A stretch of DNA of 64,000 nt, from NCBI GenBank assembly GCA_027627225.1, contig JAPFQT010000359.1, forward strand, positions 62,001 through 126,000, read 5' to 3'. This DNA is from Congeria kusceri (taxonomy: Eukaryota; Mollusca; Bivalvia; Myida; Dreissenidae). The notes below the pieces were generated by a model, which saw nothing but the letters and a program-made list of their open reading frames with translations, did no database searches and was not told the DNA's origin. The translations under genes were made by a program, and so were the position numbers. Below are positions 20,528-31,740 of the stretch, in pieces (position 1 is the first letter of the stretch; each line of letters begins with the position of its first letter).

Positions 20528-23270
20528 CAAAGAGAGCCACAAGGCCCTAGGTCGCTCACTTGAGGGGCTAAGGAACTAAACTGTTTTGAGAAAGTTTCAT
20601 GAAGATTTGGCTAAAAATTTGGCCTCTAGTGCTCAAAAGCTTTTTTTTTTAATTTTACCTGGTGAGATAGCTTTTTACCCCATGTCACCTGGTTTCAAAT
20701 TATTGCAGATATCATTGCGACAAATGTTCTTAGCAAGTTTTGTGATGATTTGCCTATAAATGTGGCCTCTAGAGTGTTCAAAAGCTGTTTCTTTAATTTG
20801 GCCTGGTGACCTAGTTTTTTTTACCCCACACGACCTTGTTTCGAACTCATCTGAGATAACATTGAAATAAATGTTATAAGCAAGTTTCAAGAAGATTGGG
20901 CAAACAATTTGACTTCTAGTGTTCGCAAGTTTTTTCTTCAATTTGCCCTCGTTACCTAGTTTTCGACCCCACGTGACCCAGTTTTGAACCCATCTGAGAT
21001 ATCATTGGGACAAATGTTCTAAGGAAGTTCCATGATGATTGGGCTATTAATGTGGTCTCCAGAGTGTTCACAAACTTTTTTCTTCAATTGGGCCTGGGGA
21101 CCTAGTTCTTAACCTCACCTGACCCAGTTTCAAACTTATCTGAGATATCATCCTGGTGTCGTAGTTTTTGACCCTAGGTGACCCAGTTTCAAACTTGTTC
21201 GAGATATTATTCAAAGAAATGTTCTGAGTAAGTTTTAAAAAGATTGGGGTAAAAAATATGACTTCTAGGGTGTTCACAAGCTTTTTAAAGTTTCCAATAT
21301 AGCCATATAAGGAAAACTGCCCCATTCCCTGGCAGCGGTTTATTTTCAACGTAGCAAAACCATTCTTGAATTCAGTCGAGATATCATAAGAACAAATGTT
21401 CTGAGCAAGTTTCATGTTGACTGGGCAAAAAATGTGACTTTTGGAGCGTTCTCAAGCTTTTTCCATAGCCAAATTAGGAAAGCCCGCTGGCGGCCATGTT
21501 TTTCAACGGAGAGGAACCATTTTTGAATTTAGCCTAGATATCATAAGAACAAATGTTCTGAGCAAGTTTCATGTTCATTGGGCTAAAAATGTGACTTCTA
21601 GATGTGTTCACAAACTTTTTTTTCAATTTCACCAAGTGACCTAGTTTTTGACCCCACATGACCCAGTTTGGAACTCGTTCGAGATATTATTGGGACAAAT
21701 GTTCTGGGCAAGTTTCATGAAGATTGGGCAATAAATGTGGCCTCTAGAGTGTTCACAAACTTTAAAGTTTTCAATAGAGCCATATAAGGAAAACTGCCCC
21801 GCCTTATGGCAGCCATGTTTTTCAGCAGATTGGAACTATTTTAGAACTCAGCTGAGATATCATAAGAACAAATGCTCTGAGCAAGTTTCATGCTGATTGG
21901 GCAAAAAATGTGACCTTTGAAGGGTTCACAAGCTTTTTCTTAGCCATGTAAGGAAAACTGCCCCGCCCCCTGGCAGCCATGTTTTTCAATGGAGCGGAAC
22001 TATTTTCGAATTAGGCCTAGATATCACAAGAACAAATGTTCTGAGCAACTTTCATGTGCATTGGGCTAAAAAATGTGACTTCTAGAGTGTTCACAAGCTT
22101 TCTCTTCAAGTTTACCTATTGACCTAGTTTTTGACCCAACATGACCCAATTTCGAACTGGTTCGAGATATCATAGGGACAAATGTTCTTGGCAAGTTTCA
22201 AGAAGATTGGGCAATAAATGTGGCCCTTCGAGTGTTCACAAGCTTTTTAATTTTCAATATAGCTAGCTATATTAGGAAAACTGCCCCGCCTTGTGGCAAC
22301 CATGTTTTTTAAACAGAGTGGAACCATTTTCGAACTTGGCTAAGATACCATAAGAACAAATGTTCTGAGCAAGTTTCGTGTTGATTGGGCCAAAAATGTG
22401 ACTTCTAGAGCGTTCACAAGCTTTTTCTATAGCCATATAAGGAAAACTGCTCCGCCCCCTGGTGGCCGTGTTTTTCAACAGAGCAGAACATTTTGGGAAG
22501 CGACCGTGATATCATAAGAACAAATATTCAGAGCAAGTTTCATGTTGATTGGGAAAAAAATGTGCTTTCTAGAGTGTTCACAAGCTTTTTCTTCAATTTG
22601 ACCTAGTGACCTAGTTTTTGAACCCACATGACCAAGTTTCGAATTCAACCGAGAAATCATAAGAACAAATGTTCTAAGCAAGTTTCATGTTGATTGGGCA
22701 AAAAATGTGACTTCTAGAGTGTGCACAAGCTTTTTCCATAGCCATATAAGGAAAACTGCTCCGCCCCCTGGCAGCCATGTTTTTCAATGGAGCGGAACCA
22801 TCTTCCAACTCGGCCGAGATATCATAAGAACGAAGATTCTGAGCAAGTTTCGTGAAGATTGGTCAAACAATGTCTTTTCTAGAGTGTTCACAAGCTTTTT
22901 CTATAGCCATATATGGAAAACTGCCCCACCCCCTGGCGGCCATGTTTTTCAAAGGACCGGAGCCATTTTCGAACTCGGCCAAGATATCATTAGAACAAAT
23001 GTTCTGAGCAAGTTTCATGCTGATTTGGCAAAAAATATGTGTTCACAAACTTTTTCTTCAATTTGACCTAGTGACCTAGCTTTTGACCCCACATAACCCA
23101 GTCTCAACCTTGGCTAAGATATCATTGGGACAAATGTTCCGGGCAAGTTTCATGAAGATTGGCCAATAAATGTGGCTTCTAGGTAAATGTTGATGATGCA
23201 CGACACATGACAAACAAAAGGCAATCACAAAAGCCCACCATGAGCACGTTGTGCTCTGGTGAGCTAAAAA
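20528..23270 (+). mobile_element. Hairpin-ended array element, family B (long copy)
   Basis: At 2.74 kb this is the largest array element in the window. The left end is caaagagagccacaaggccc, then taggtcgctcacttgag. The monomers come in two kinds: one with gacctagtttttgaccccac, the other with agccatataaggaaaactgc followed by cccctggcagccatgttttt. They are interleaved at intervals of about 145-175 bp. The right end is a hairpin at 23233-23264 (two substitutions in the outer stem) followed by taaaaa. The 60-119-residue open frames inside it are repeated shadows of the monomers. Confidence 0.85.
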
Positions 23271-23602
23271 TATCAATAATCACATAATAACGTCAACAAT
23301 GCATATTACGTAAATGATTAAATTTAATTTATATAAGATAAACATACATCATTTGTAAAGAACAGAAAATTCATAGGAAAAGAAATGTACAAACATGCAT
23401 GAACATGAGAAAAGGCAATATACAATGAATATAATATATTAATATGAATCATATAGCTAATACCAGTTAATATTTTAGTCGTAAAGTTTTCACTATATTC
23501 ACGATCACAATGAAAACGCGGAAATTAACGACACTAATATATAAGCAAAGGTCCATCTTTAAAGCTGTCAAATCACTGCAAAAATTCTCAGCTATTCTTA
23601 AT
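23271..23602. other. AT-rich spacer downstream of the TRIM-like gene
   Basis: This stretch lies between the family B array and the presumed 3' end of the minus-strand gene. It is AT-rich and has no recognised element. Confidence 0.4.
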
Positions 23603-23608
23603 TTTAAT
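23603..23608 (-). promoter_or_regulatory. Possible polyadenylation signal ATTAAA
   Basis: TTTAAT on the plus strand gives ATTAAA on the minus strand, about 235 bp beyond the stop codon of the TRIM-like gene. No AATAAA is nearer. It is a weak candidate, chosen by position. Confidence 0.2.
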
Positions 23609-23634
23609 AGTTCAAATACAAGTATTTATACAAC

Positions 23635-23757
23635 AATACAGTGTCATAACACAATACATAACACAATACACATTACACAATACATAACACAATACACAAC
23701 ATAACATAACACAATACACAATACATAAATTTGAAAAATAATACATTACACAATACA
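23635..23757. repeat. ACACAATACATA minisatellite
   Basis: Irregular copies of cataacacaata and cacaatacac of 10-12 bp fill this block. It lies about 85 bp downstream of the stop codon of the minus-strand gene, so it is probably transcribed in the 3' untranslated region as a TGTATTGTG-type repeat. Open frames across it (23510-23704 and 23612-23887) are repeat shadows. Confidence 0.8.
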
Positions 23758-23840
23758 TCCGTTTGAATATAAATACATAATGACATTTTAAAATAAACAC
23801 ATTTGTTATTATACAAATGTCTGATACATGTAAAAGTAAG

Positions 23841-24190
23841 CTATAGCACTTTGAACACCAGGATGTTGTTGCCATATTGTCCCACAATGATGGAGGCTGT
23901 GTGCGTGTTGTAGCAGACTGACACTGGGATCCCCACTACATCCCTGTATGTAGCCAGAGTGGCCAGCTTCTTCCTGCCCTCCCTGTCCACCTGTATGATA
24001 GTCTGGGACCGGCCTCCACAGACCAACACCTGGCCTGCAGGTGTCACATGTACAGCCCATGGGTCTCGTAGTTCAGGGTCCTTCAATGTAGAGAGTACCG
24101 ACCCATCCCTGGCCAGGGTGAGGAGCTTGTCCTGGGAGTAGTTGATGATGTATATACGATCCCCAGTGGGACTCACAGCACACTGGCATA
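23841..24190 (-). CDS. TRIM-like gene, exon 3 (end of propeller)
   Basis: It completes codon 450 (G + TA, Val) and continues CQCAVSPTGDRIYIINYSQD, a typical NHL/propeller strand. Two further repeat-like segments follow (PWAVHVTPAGQVLVCGG and the terminal GQYGNNILVFKVL), and then the stop at 23841-23843. The acceptor is TTTTGCAG|TATGCC. Ending on a closed strand motif suggests the protein is complete. Confidence 0.9.
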
Positions 24191-27100
24191 CTGCAAAACA
24201 GAGTCACATCAAGATATTAAATTACTTTAAATGTTTAATAATGTTAATACACAAACTGCAGTGACATCGTATTATTAATGCGTCGTTAAACAGACAATTA
24301 CGCGTCTTAAAGATCTGCATACAATCCAATAATAATAAATATTTTAGTGTGACAGGAAGGTTCTGTATCAGTTTATTGCCTAAAAGTTTGACACGTTGAC
24401 TGGTGAGTTAGAATTGCATTTAACACAATTACACAGATGTAAACGATTACACGGTACAATGAACGTGTACGCATGAATGTGTCAGCTGATGTAACTATAT
24501 GCAGTAATAATGGATTTCCTATACATGTATACATGATTACAATATATTGACATATTAGTGAAATTGACACGAGCTGACATATTTCATACATGTGCACGTA
24601 CAATATTGTGACTGTAGTTATGTTTGTAACATTTTACTACAGGAAAATAATGTTTCAAAACAAATGGGATTGGAACTTTTCTATCTAGTTCTTCTTCACC
24701 GGTTATAAAAGCCAGTAACTGTTGTTAATTTTATAATTTTATAAACATAAATAAGGAAATTTCTCAAATTTCAAATACAACAATTTGAGGTTTATTGATT
24801 TAATATAATGTTATGAAGCAATGTTAATTATAAAAATAATTATACATGTATAGTTATTTCCAAATCACAAAGTTTACACAATAGGTCACACAGTGCGTCA
24901 CATTGAAAAGCACTCAGTGTCTATTTATAGACATGCCATGTAGTGACAGTCAAAATGCCTGATTACTCATATATATAAATCAATAATACTGAAAATCATT
25001 CTTGACTGCTGTTGTAAACTTAAACTGACACACGTACATTCTACAACTATGCAGTCTTACAATTACTTTATGATACATATTTCTAATAATATCCGGATGA
25101 ACCCGCCATGATTCTAACCTGTCAGACTACCGGATGTATGCTCATACAGCTTGCTGACCAGTTTCCCACTCAGCGTGTACTTGTACAGTGCTCTACCAGA
25201 AGTGACATACAGCTCCCCCTGGTGGTGGGCGATACCTCTACAGTGATGCTGTAACTGAAGCTTCCTGCCCTTCACCAGCTGCCCATTGTTGACAGAGATA
25301 AACTGGATCCCATGTGTGTTATCATCATTCACAGTAACAGCAACTTCACTGTGTGTTATATGACATATGTCCGGTGGATCAGTTGACACATCACAATGAG
25401 TAAGCACCCTGTACTGCTGGTCCAGCAGCTTTAATTTCTTATTATTGTGGTCTACAACAAGAATCTGGCCATCAGGGAGAACACATATGCCACTGATACT
25501 GCATGATGGTGAATCACTTGATATGAGCACATTATACTCTGACTTTCCTTTAACAGTCAATACTGGGTCTGGGTTTCCCTGCACTGTCAATGGCTGGGTA
25601 CTGTGTACGATCCTCCCCAGACCTGACAGTTTGGACAAGTACTGCTCAATGTCACTGTTAGGCTGGAATGTTAGTGAACTTTTAACCTGAACAGAGTTCT
25701 CCTTCAAATATGTTTCAGACTGTTGTATTTTGTCACTACATTTCTTGCTCGCTATAAAGGAGAGTTCTTTCATGCTCATATTACTTATGTCCTGTATGGC
25801 TTCATGCAGTATTTTCAAGTCGTCACGAAGCCTTCTGCAGTTGTTCACATCAGTCTTGAGAGAAGCTTGCAGGCTTGTGAGTGTATTTTTCATTTCCTTT
25901 AAAGTGATTTTTTCAATATTGTCTAAAGTGTCATTTATTTTTCTGCGTGTTTCTTGTATTTTGTGTAATTGTTCATCATATGAACCCTGCAGTGACTTAA
26001 TGCTGGTCTCCCAATTTGTTTGAAGATTGTTCATTTGTTCCTGAATTGTTTGAAGCTTCACTGCAAACTGCTGCAGGTCAGTTGAATGGGTTTTAACACA
26101 CTCAGATACAAGCGTCACTTTGGTGCACTGTCTGAAACAAAATATAGTATATTATAATAAAATGCTTAAAATAATTTGGCAATTTTTTGTTAAATATTAA
26201 AAAAAAATACTGGTATACATATTCTAAGTTCAAAGCATATGAGATGGATGGTTTAGATTGGCCATTTCGAAACAATATGTGGCGTATCGTGGGAAAAGCA
26301 GGCTTAATGCATGTGCGTAGTGTCATCCCGGATCAGCCTGTGCGGATTCCGGGGATGGCACTTTCCGCCTATAGTGGATTTATATTTAGAAGAGACTTCC
26401 TTGAAAAAGAAAATACCATATAAGCTTACAGAGCCATCCCGGATTAGCCTGTCCCGGACTCAAGTTATTGAGCGGTTACCATTTTTCTATTTTAAGTACC
26501 AGTGACCTTGACTCCACCCACCCCATAAGCAATTCCAAGCAAGGTCTCGATATGAAGTATCTATGTATAAAGTTTCGTAAAAATGTCTCAATGCGTTCTC
26601 AAGTTATTGAGCGGAAACCGTTTTTCTATTTTAGTAACAGTGACCTTGACCGTTGACCCTAAACGCAATCGCAAGTGAGGTCTCGATATAAGGTATGTAT
26701 GTATTAAGTTTTATTAAAATATCTTAGTGCGTTCTCAAGTTATTGAGCGGAAACTGTTTATTCTATTTTTAGTAAAAGTGACCTTGACCTTGACCCCACC
26801 CACCCCATATGTAATCCCAAGTGAGGTCTCGCTATAAGATATCTATGTTTGAAGTTTCAATACAATAGCTCAATCTGTTCTCGAGTTAGGGAGCGGAAAC
26901 AAAAAGTTGAGAAACCAGCTTACCGAAAAACTTTAACCTGTCCATATAGCTTATATGTAAAATTTCTCAGTGTAAAAAGGCCCATAATTTTGACAAATTT
27001 CTAACTAGTGTTACCAAACTTGGCCTATAGGTTCATTTTAATGTAGGGAATAAATGTTTTAATTTTTAATGAAATCCCTCAAGCCATCCCTGAGAAACGA

Positions 27101-28808
27101 GCTTACCAAAAAACTTTAACCTAGCTCGGATGCCGACGCCGACGCGAGTAGAATAGCTTGCCTTTTCTTCTAAAAGTTGAGCTAAAAAGGCCCCAACCAC
27201 TGGTGGCCAAGTTTTTTAACAAATCAAAATAATTCAATAATTTTGGTAGAGAACTACGTGAGGAATATTTCTGTAAAATTACTTCAAAAGCCAACCAGTG
27301 GTTTCTAACATAAAGATCTTCAAAATTTTAAACATAATCCTATTAGGAAAAATGGCCCGCCCCTTGGCATTTGAGCAACTTTGGTAGAAAAACAACCAAG
27401 GAACATTTCTGTCAAAGAAGTCTGAAATCCAACTAGTAGTTTCAGACAAAAAGTCTTTCAAATTTTTCAATAAAAACATATAACATAAAAATGCCCTGCC
27501 TCCATAGTTTTTACGACAGACCTTACTTATTTGAGAAACTTTGTAGAGAACCTCCCAAGGAAGAGTGCATGAATTATTTCTAAATGCATCCAATAATTTC
27601 AGACCAAGATTTTCAATACAGCCATTTAAGAAAAAAATGGCCTGCACCCTGGTGGCTATGTTGTTTTTCAACTGAGCATCAACATTCGAGAAATGTTGAT
27701 ATAGGACCACCCAAGGAAAAATTTCTCTAAATTATATGAAAATTCACACAGAGGTTGAGGTCGAGATATCATTTAAAGATTTTTCTATTTAACGCTCTGG
27801 TGGCCAGTTTTGTGCAGCGGACTGGAACAATTGGAGTGACTTTGATAGAGGACAATCCAAGAAACATTTGTGTGAAGTTTCAGCAAAGTTGGCTAACTGG
27901 TTTTGGAGGAGATGTCGTTTAAAGGAAAAACCTACGGACGCACGCACACACACACAATGGACGAACCGCCATGGCATAAGCTCGATGGCCTTCAGCCAGT
28001 TTAGCTTAAAATGAATATGCCAGCATTGGAATAAACATTACCGTGTTTGCAACATAGTTAAAAAAAGGCAATAATGGAATTTCAAAGATTGAGCATGACT
28101 GTATTTTAGTAGTTTAACATTCTATATCAGATACAATAGTTTCACGCTCAACCCTCGATGTGTAACTGATATCAAGAAGAGTGGTATTGGAGTGAATGTC
28201 AAACTGTCCTAACCTTGATACGTATTTATCTTATAAAATATTAACATTCATTTAGTCAGTTTACCTGTTAAACATTGGTATCCAGGTAAAAACAGAAGTT
28301 TAAAACTGCACCATTTCTGTTATATTAAGTAAATGGGGTTCTCAAGCCAAAAGTTATGTTTTGTTGTCAACTTAATTAACAGACTAAATCAGGTTAGTTT
28401 AAAAAGTAAATTGTCTAATAAAAAATATTAGTGTTATCTTAACAATAATTTTAACAAAAATGTCATAAGATACCTGTGATTAAGTAGAACACAATCTGAG
28501 CAGCACAGCTGTCCATGATCTTCACAGAACATTTTCAAATTTTTCTCTCTGTGAACTTCGCATTTCAACAGCAAATCCTCCACCTTCTTTGAAACAGGCC
28601 ATTTGTTCATATCTCCCCTTCCATAAGGGGAATGTTTTTTATACAACTGACCATGATGATGAATACATTGTCCACAGTAAAACTTCAAACATGTTTCACA
28701 GTAAAATTCTGCGATTACCTCAATAGATTGCTCTTCGCAGGTCGAACAACAAAAATCTTTAAATTCATCTGACCCTTTAGCAACAGTAGACATAGAAAAT
28801 TTCGCCAT
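23841..28808 (-). CDS. RING-less TRIM-like protein: two B-boxes, coiled coil, NHL-type propeller
   Basis: Joining 28808-28474, 26131-25119 and 24190-23841 gives 1698 bases, that is 565 residues and a stop. The start is ATG in AAAATGG context. B-box 1 (about 20-60) shows C21, C24, C37, C40, C45, C48 and H59. B-box 2 (83-114) has the full C83-H86-C95-H98-C103-C106-H111-C114 set. A coiled coil covers about 120-280, and the NHL-like repeats lie between about 300 and 565 (for example ISGICVLPDGQILVVDHNN). There is no RING finger before B-box 1. Known TRIM/NHL proteins act as cytoplasmic scaffolds or, with a RING, as ubiquitin ligases. Without a RING, ligase activity is not expected by itself. Bivalves have many such genes, some linked to immunity. 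Ligand and partners are unknown. Confidence 0.9.
24191..25118 (-). other. TRIM-like gene, intron 2
   Basis: The 928-bp, phase 1 intron runs from GTTAGA to TCTGTTTTGCAG. It is AT-rich without a recognised element. The open frame at 24373-24603 shows no domain and is taken as intronic noise. Confidence 0.85.
25119..26131 (-). CDS. TRIM-like gene, exon 2 (coiled coil and first propeller part)
   Basis: It begins with one base that completes codon 112 (AG + A, Arg) and then QC, supplying C114, the last zinc ligand of B-box 2. Residues about 120-280 are heptad-rich and charged (LQQFAVKLQTIQEQMNNLQ), as in a coiled coil. From about 300 on, NHL-type strands appear. The acceptor is TTTTGTTTCAG|ACAG and the donor is CTGACAG|GTTAGA at 25119/25118, leaving one base for the next codon. 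Confidence 0.92.
26240..26465 (+). mobile_element. Palindromic MITE fragment
   Basis: The blocks gcaggcttaatgcatgtgcg, cccggatcagcctgtgcgga and ggcactttccgcctatagtg are followed by accatataagcttacagagc and cccggattagcctgtcccgg. From memory, intact copies of such a repeat in bivalve genomes are palindromic, with the same words returning in reverse after the centre. Here the second arm is cut short where the H2 array begins. It lies in intron 1 of the TRIM-like gene. Confidence 0.6.
26466..27187 (+). mobile_element. Array element H2, partial copy
   Basis: Three monomers (ttattgagcggaaaccgttt, then gtaacagtgaccttgacc) are followed by the non-repeated H2 tail (aaaaaggcccataattttga). The end reads gagtagaatagcttgccttt, then aaaagttgagctaaaaa. 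The left end is missing. The monomers match those at 8690-10925. It lies inside intron 1 and has no coding role. Confidence 0.7.
27188..28012 (+). mobile_element. Array element H3, partial copy
   Basis: Five diverged monomers carry ggaaaaatggcccgcccctt-like text and gaccacccaaggaacatt-like text. The end contains cgcacgcacacacacacaat and then a hairpin-like agctcgatggccttcagcca...tttagcttaaaa. Related monomers occur at 42660-43312, 44255-44590 and 51583-52310. It starts directly after the H2 piece. Confidence 0.6.
28474..28808 (-). CDS. TRIM-like gene, exon 1 (B-boxes)
   Basis: It encodes residues 1-111 and two bases of codon 112. It starts MAKFSMSTVAKG; a second ATG at residue 6 is possible, but the first has the better context. 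It holds all of B-box 1 and B-box 2 up to H111. The donor is CACAG|GTATCT at 28474/28473. Reading through the donor gives only YLMTFLLKLLLR and a stop, which marks the intron. No RING-coding sequence lies in frame upstream. Confidence 0.9.
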
Positions 28809-29639
28809 TTTGCTAACTGACTTTCAACAAACAAAAGTTTCAACTTAAATTCAGCTGAAATATTAATGTCCCAGTATCTCGTTTAAAATAAATTAATAGT
28901 CCAGAAAACACACATTAAATGCTAGTGTCAATAGTCAAGCAATCAAAAATGTCCAACTGAACAAAAACCAAGATAACCTTCAAATGACGCTCAGTGGACT
29001 GATACAAGTAAACAGTGTAACTATGTAAACTGTCACTTGAGTATTAGGTCACGTGGGTATTGGGTTACTTTAAACTTTACACTGCGCCAAAGGTTTGTAG
29101 CTGAATAGCAGATTACAATAAACTAGTTTTTATCACACAGACCAAATGCAGCTGGTTTAAACGTGTACTGATTAATGTCTATATAATGTTTATTACCGAT
29201 ATGTAAGAGATTTCCCACACTGACTATTTTATCACAGTTGTCACTTCCTTTTGCAAAAACAGCATACTGACTTGATTTTTGTTCTTTAGTCATTTTAAAA
29301 CAATTGCACTGTTAAAATCTTGCAATATAATTGAATCTTCAATAATGAAAATCTAAGGGAGACAAGTCCTGTCTTAAAACACTTTAATTGTCTGACCCAC
29401 ATTGAGGATACACTGTCAGTATCAAATGTAAATTCCAACTGATTCTGTGAAGACTCGCAATCATACTTCAAATAAAAAGTCTGAGGCAGCAACTGTAAAA
29501 AAAAATGTGTATATATTTACCATTTTTACAAGATCAACTTCATTGGAAAGCATCTGAACAATTAATTATGCACATTTTTTCAAGTTTTTCAACTTCCTTG
29601 TAGTGTTTACAGAGAACAGGTTGTTCAAAGCAAAATGTT
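28809..29639 (-). promoter_or_regulatory. Upstream region of the TRIM-like gene
   Basis: This is the 5' flank of the ATG at 28808. I see no clear TATA box at a fixed distance. A palindromic E-box CACGTG is at 29050-29055 (aggtcacgtgggtat). The open frame at 29295-29492 has no recognisable domain. A noncoding first exon cannot be excluded. The start of transcription cannot be placed by eye. Confidence 0.3.
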
Positions 29640-29945
29640 CACAATGAATGACAATTCTAACATGTCACGTGCAGTTTTCTATGGACAAAGAACAAAATTC
29701 ACAGATGTTTAACTACCAATAAACAACCCCCCAAAATACTTCAGAAACTGTAAAATATAGTTTGCATTGTAATTGCAAAAACAAAGTTGTTAGGTCATTT
29801 TACAATTGAAATAACTTTCGCATTATCGTTGTTTATCGGCTAAAAAACACTAATAGCCTTGTGGTTTAATTCATACGCATCAGAACACAAAATCGCTGTT
29901 TATTAGCCAATGAACAACTCTAAATGCAAAAATATTTCTTAATGA
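29640..29945 (+). mobile_element. Repeat R1, second copy
   Basis: It contains ctaccaataaacaacc, tgtaattgcaaaaacaaagt, cgcattatcgttgtttatcg and tgtttattagccaatgaaca in the same order as 32095-32350. The palindromic block is imperfect here. It is noncoding. Confidence 0.6.
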
Positions 29946-30059
29946 ACAACAGATGCCGGAGGATGACTGACCACAATATATCTCATTTCGAGATCAGGTG
30001 AGCTAAAAATCTGTTGGGTGCAACCACACTACATTTGGGCAGCGTTGCACTGCTTTAGC

Positions 30060-30250
30060 GACTGTTGTTTTTGATCTCCATGTCATCTTACCTTGGCAAT
30101 ACCTCGGGTTGCAATCCTCAACTCAATAGCTACCACAACCAAGGTCACTTCTGTCGGTACAGGTCCTGTGTCTGGCTCGAGTTCCATTCCAGCTGTTTAC
30201 TCCCTGGCTGACCAATCTATTCCTGTTCATCACTGCCAGGCCCATCTGTT
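30060..30250 (+). other. GC-rich coding-like fragment, unidentified
   Basis: The plus strand is open with TTTKVTSVGTGPVSGSSSIP and on through DQSIPVHHCQAHLFG. Another plus frame and a minus frame are also open over part of it. A donor-like gtatgtg follows at about 30255. Composition differs from the AT-rich surroundings. It is either an exon of an unseen gene or a piece of a decayed retroelement; no domain is recognisable. Confidence 0.2.
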
Positions 30251-30347
30251 TGGGTATGTGTGTAAATACAACTAAATAATATTGGCACTCATGTGCATGT
30301 TGTGTTAATGATTATAAGTGAAGACTTCATCAAGCTTTATATTAACA

Positions 30348-31358
30348 ATAGCTGTCTCAGGACAGCGCGCTCGACTACTCAACCGCTTTGTCAGAGTTAT
30401 CAGCCTTTATCACTACAAAAAAAGAGGCGTACTTCTCCTAAAATACTGGTCACAGATATGTGCCTTGGTCAGTGACCTTATATAATGATCTTGAAGACAT
30501 GTGTGATCTTTTAGTTGAATATCTGTAGCAGATATAGAGATAATCCTACTAAATTGTAGGTCAGAGATATGGGCCTTGTTCATTGACCTTATACAATGAA
30601 CCTGAAGACATGTGTAAAGTTTCAATTAAATATCTGTAGTAGTTATAGGGATATAGAGTTGTTGCACGCAAACTTTAACCTGAAGAACAAAAAGGGGCAT
30701 ATTTCTGCAAAATTATTTGTACGAGTTATGGGCCTTGGTCCGTGACCTTACATAATGACTCCGAAGACATATAAAGTCGCAATGGTATAGTGGATATGGT
30801 GTCTGCCTTGCGACCGGAGGTCCCGGGTTCGCTCACCACTCTGGGAGAGTTCTCATGATCTTTCCAAAGACACCAAGTACTGGTTCTTCCCAGGAAACGC
30901 AATCGAGAGTGTCTTTATAAGCCAAGGCTTTCGATGCAATCAAGCTAAAATAAATAGGTTTAAACTAAACTAAGGACAAGTTTCAATTGAATATCTGTAG
31001 TAGTTAAAGAGATACGGAGTTGTTGCCACGCAAAATTCAAACTGAATTTCTAAGTACAAAAAGGGGCATAATTCTGCTCAATTGCAGGTCAGACTTAAGG
31101 GGCTTGGACAGTGAACTTAAATAATGACCTCAAAGACATGCGTGAAGTTTCTTTTGAATATCTGTAGTAGTTACAGAGATATGTACTTGTTGCACGCAAT
31201 CCTTAACCTGAATTTTCGATTGCACGCAAACCTTAACCTGACATTTCTAAGTCATATCCGTAGTAGTTACAGAAAGCTTAACCAGAGCATTAGGGCGATG
31301 CGGACAAACAGGTGAGTAGTGTAGCCTGAAGTATTTGGTGAATAGTCGAGCTAAAAAT
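30348..31358 (+). mobile_element. Array element H4 (copy 1)
   Basis: The left end is gctgtctcaggacagcgcgc. Monomers contain gaagacatgtgtgaagtttc and atatctgtagtagttatag. The right end is ccagagcattagggcgatgc, then gtcgagctaaaaatg. The copy at 40690-41345 has the same two ends (ctgtctcaggatagcgcgct and agtcgagctaaaaatg), which fixes the borders. A SINE interrupts it at 30777-30978. Confidence 0.75.
30777..30978 (+). mobile_element. tRNA-derived SINE S1 inserted in H4
   Basis: The head is gtcgcaatggtatagtggat with B-box cccgggttcgctc. The body is gacaccaagtactggttctt plus cccaggaaacgcaatcgaga, and the tail ends ggtttaaactaaactaagga. It splits an H4 monomer between gaagaca and agtttcaattgaa. 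A short gaca/gaca flank may be the target duplication. Confidence 0.8.
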
Positions 31359-31656
31359 GTTAAGTACTAAACAGGTCACCTGTACTTGTAAAGCAACAGA
31401 AGGGCGATAGATAAGGGTGGTAGGTAGATAATCAAACATTATCAAATATGTCGGCACAGCTTTTTAAACAGACATAAATACTGTTTGCATAAACATTTAC
31501 CACGCTACTTAAAAAGGTTTATATTGCACACATATTTATTTCCCGTAATAGTCTACATTCGATGTTACTCTGTATGTATGTCAAGACCATATAGAGTTCA
31601 TATGCTGACAGTAAATGCAGTCAAACATTGAGTTCTATAACACTAAACTAAGTTAC

Positions 31657-31740
31657 CAGGCCTGTTGAACAGTCCGCCTGTTACTGGGAGGATCGTGTCC
31701 ACAGCCTCTTCCTGGGTCTCCACAGCCTCGCAATGACATA
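31657..31740 (-). CDS. Candidate 84-bp internal exon, unidentified protein
   Basis: On the minus strand the acceptor ATATCTTCCAG|TATGTC and the donor GCCTG|GTAACT bracket 84 bases that are open in one frame. They encode CHCEAVETQEEAVDTILPVT followed by GGLFNRPG. The exon enters in phase 1 and leaves in phase 1, so it could be skipped without a frame change. GC is far above the surroundings. It lies 2.85 kb upstream of the TRIM-like gene on the same strand. I do not recognise the protein and see no partner exon. Confidence 0.35.

Larger units (their letters stand above)
26132..28473 (-). other. TRIM-like gene, intron 1
   Basis: The 2342-bp intron runs from GTATCT to TTTTGTTTCAG, in phase 2. 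It is largely filled by repeats: a palindromic MITE fragment (26240-26465), an H2 array piece (26466-27187) and a family H3 array (27188-28012). About 28013-28473 appears unique. Repeat-filled introns beside compact exons are typical here. Confidence 0.85.

Noticed and set aside
22707..23066. 119-residue plus-strand frame with internally repeated segments
   Set aside because: It runs through the family B array. The repeated phrases reflect the DNA monomers, and neighbouring monomers break the frame. No domain.
27279..27710. 143-residue minus-strand frame in intron 1
   Set aside because: It lies on the reverse of the H3 array, in the intron of a well-supported gene, and its segments echo the monomer repeat.
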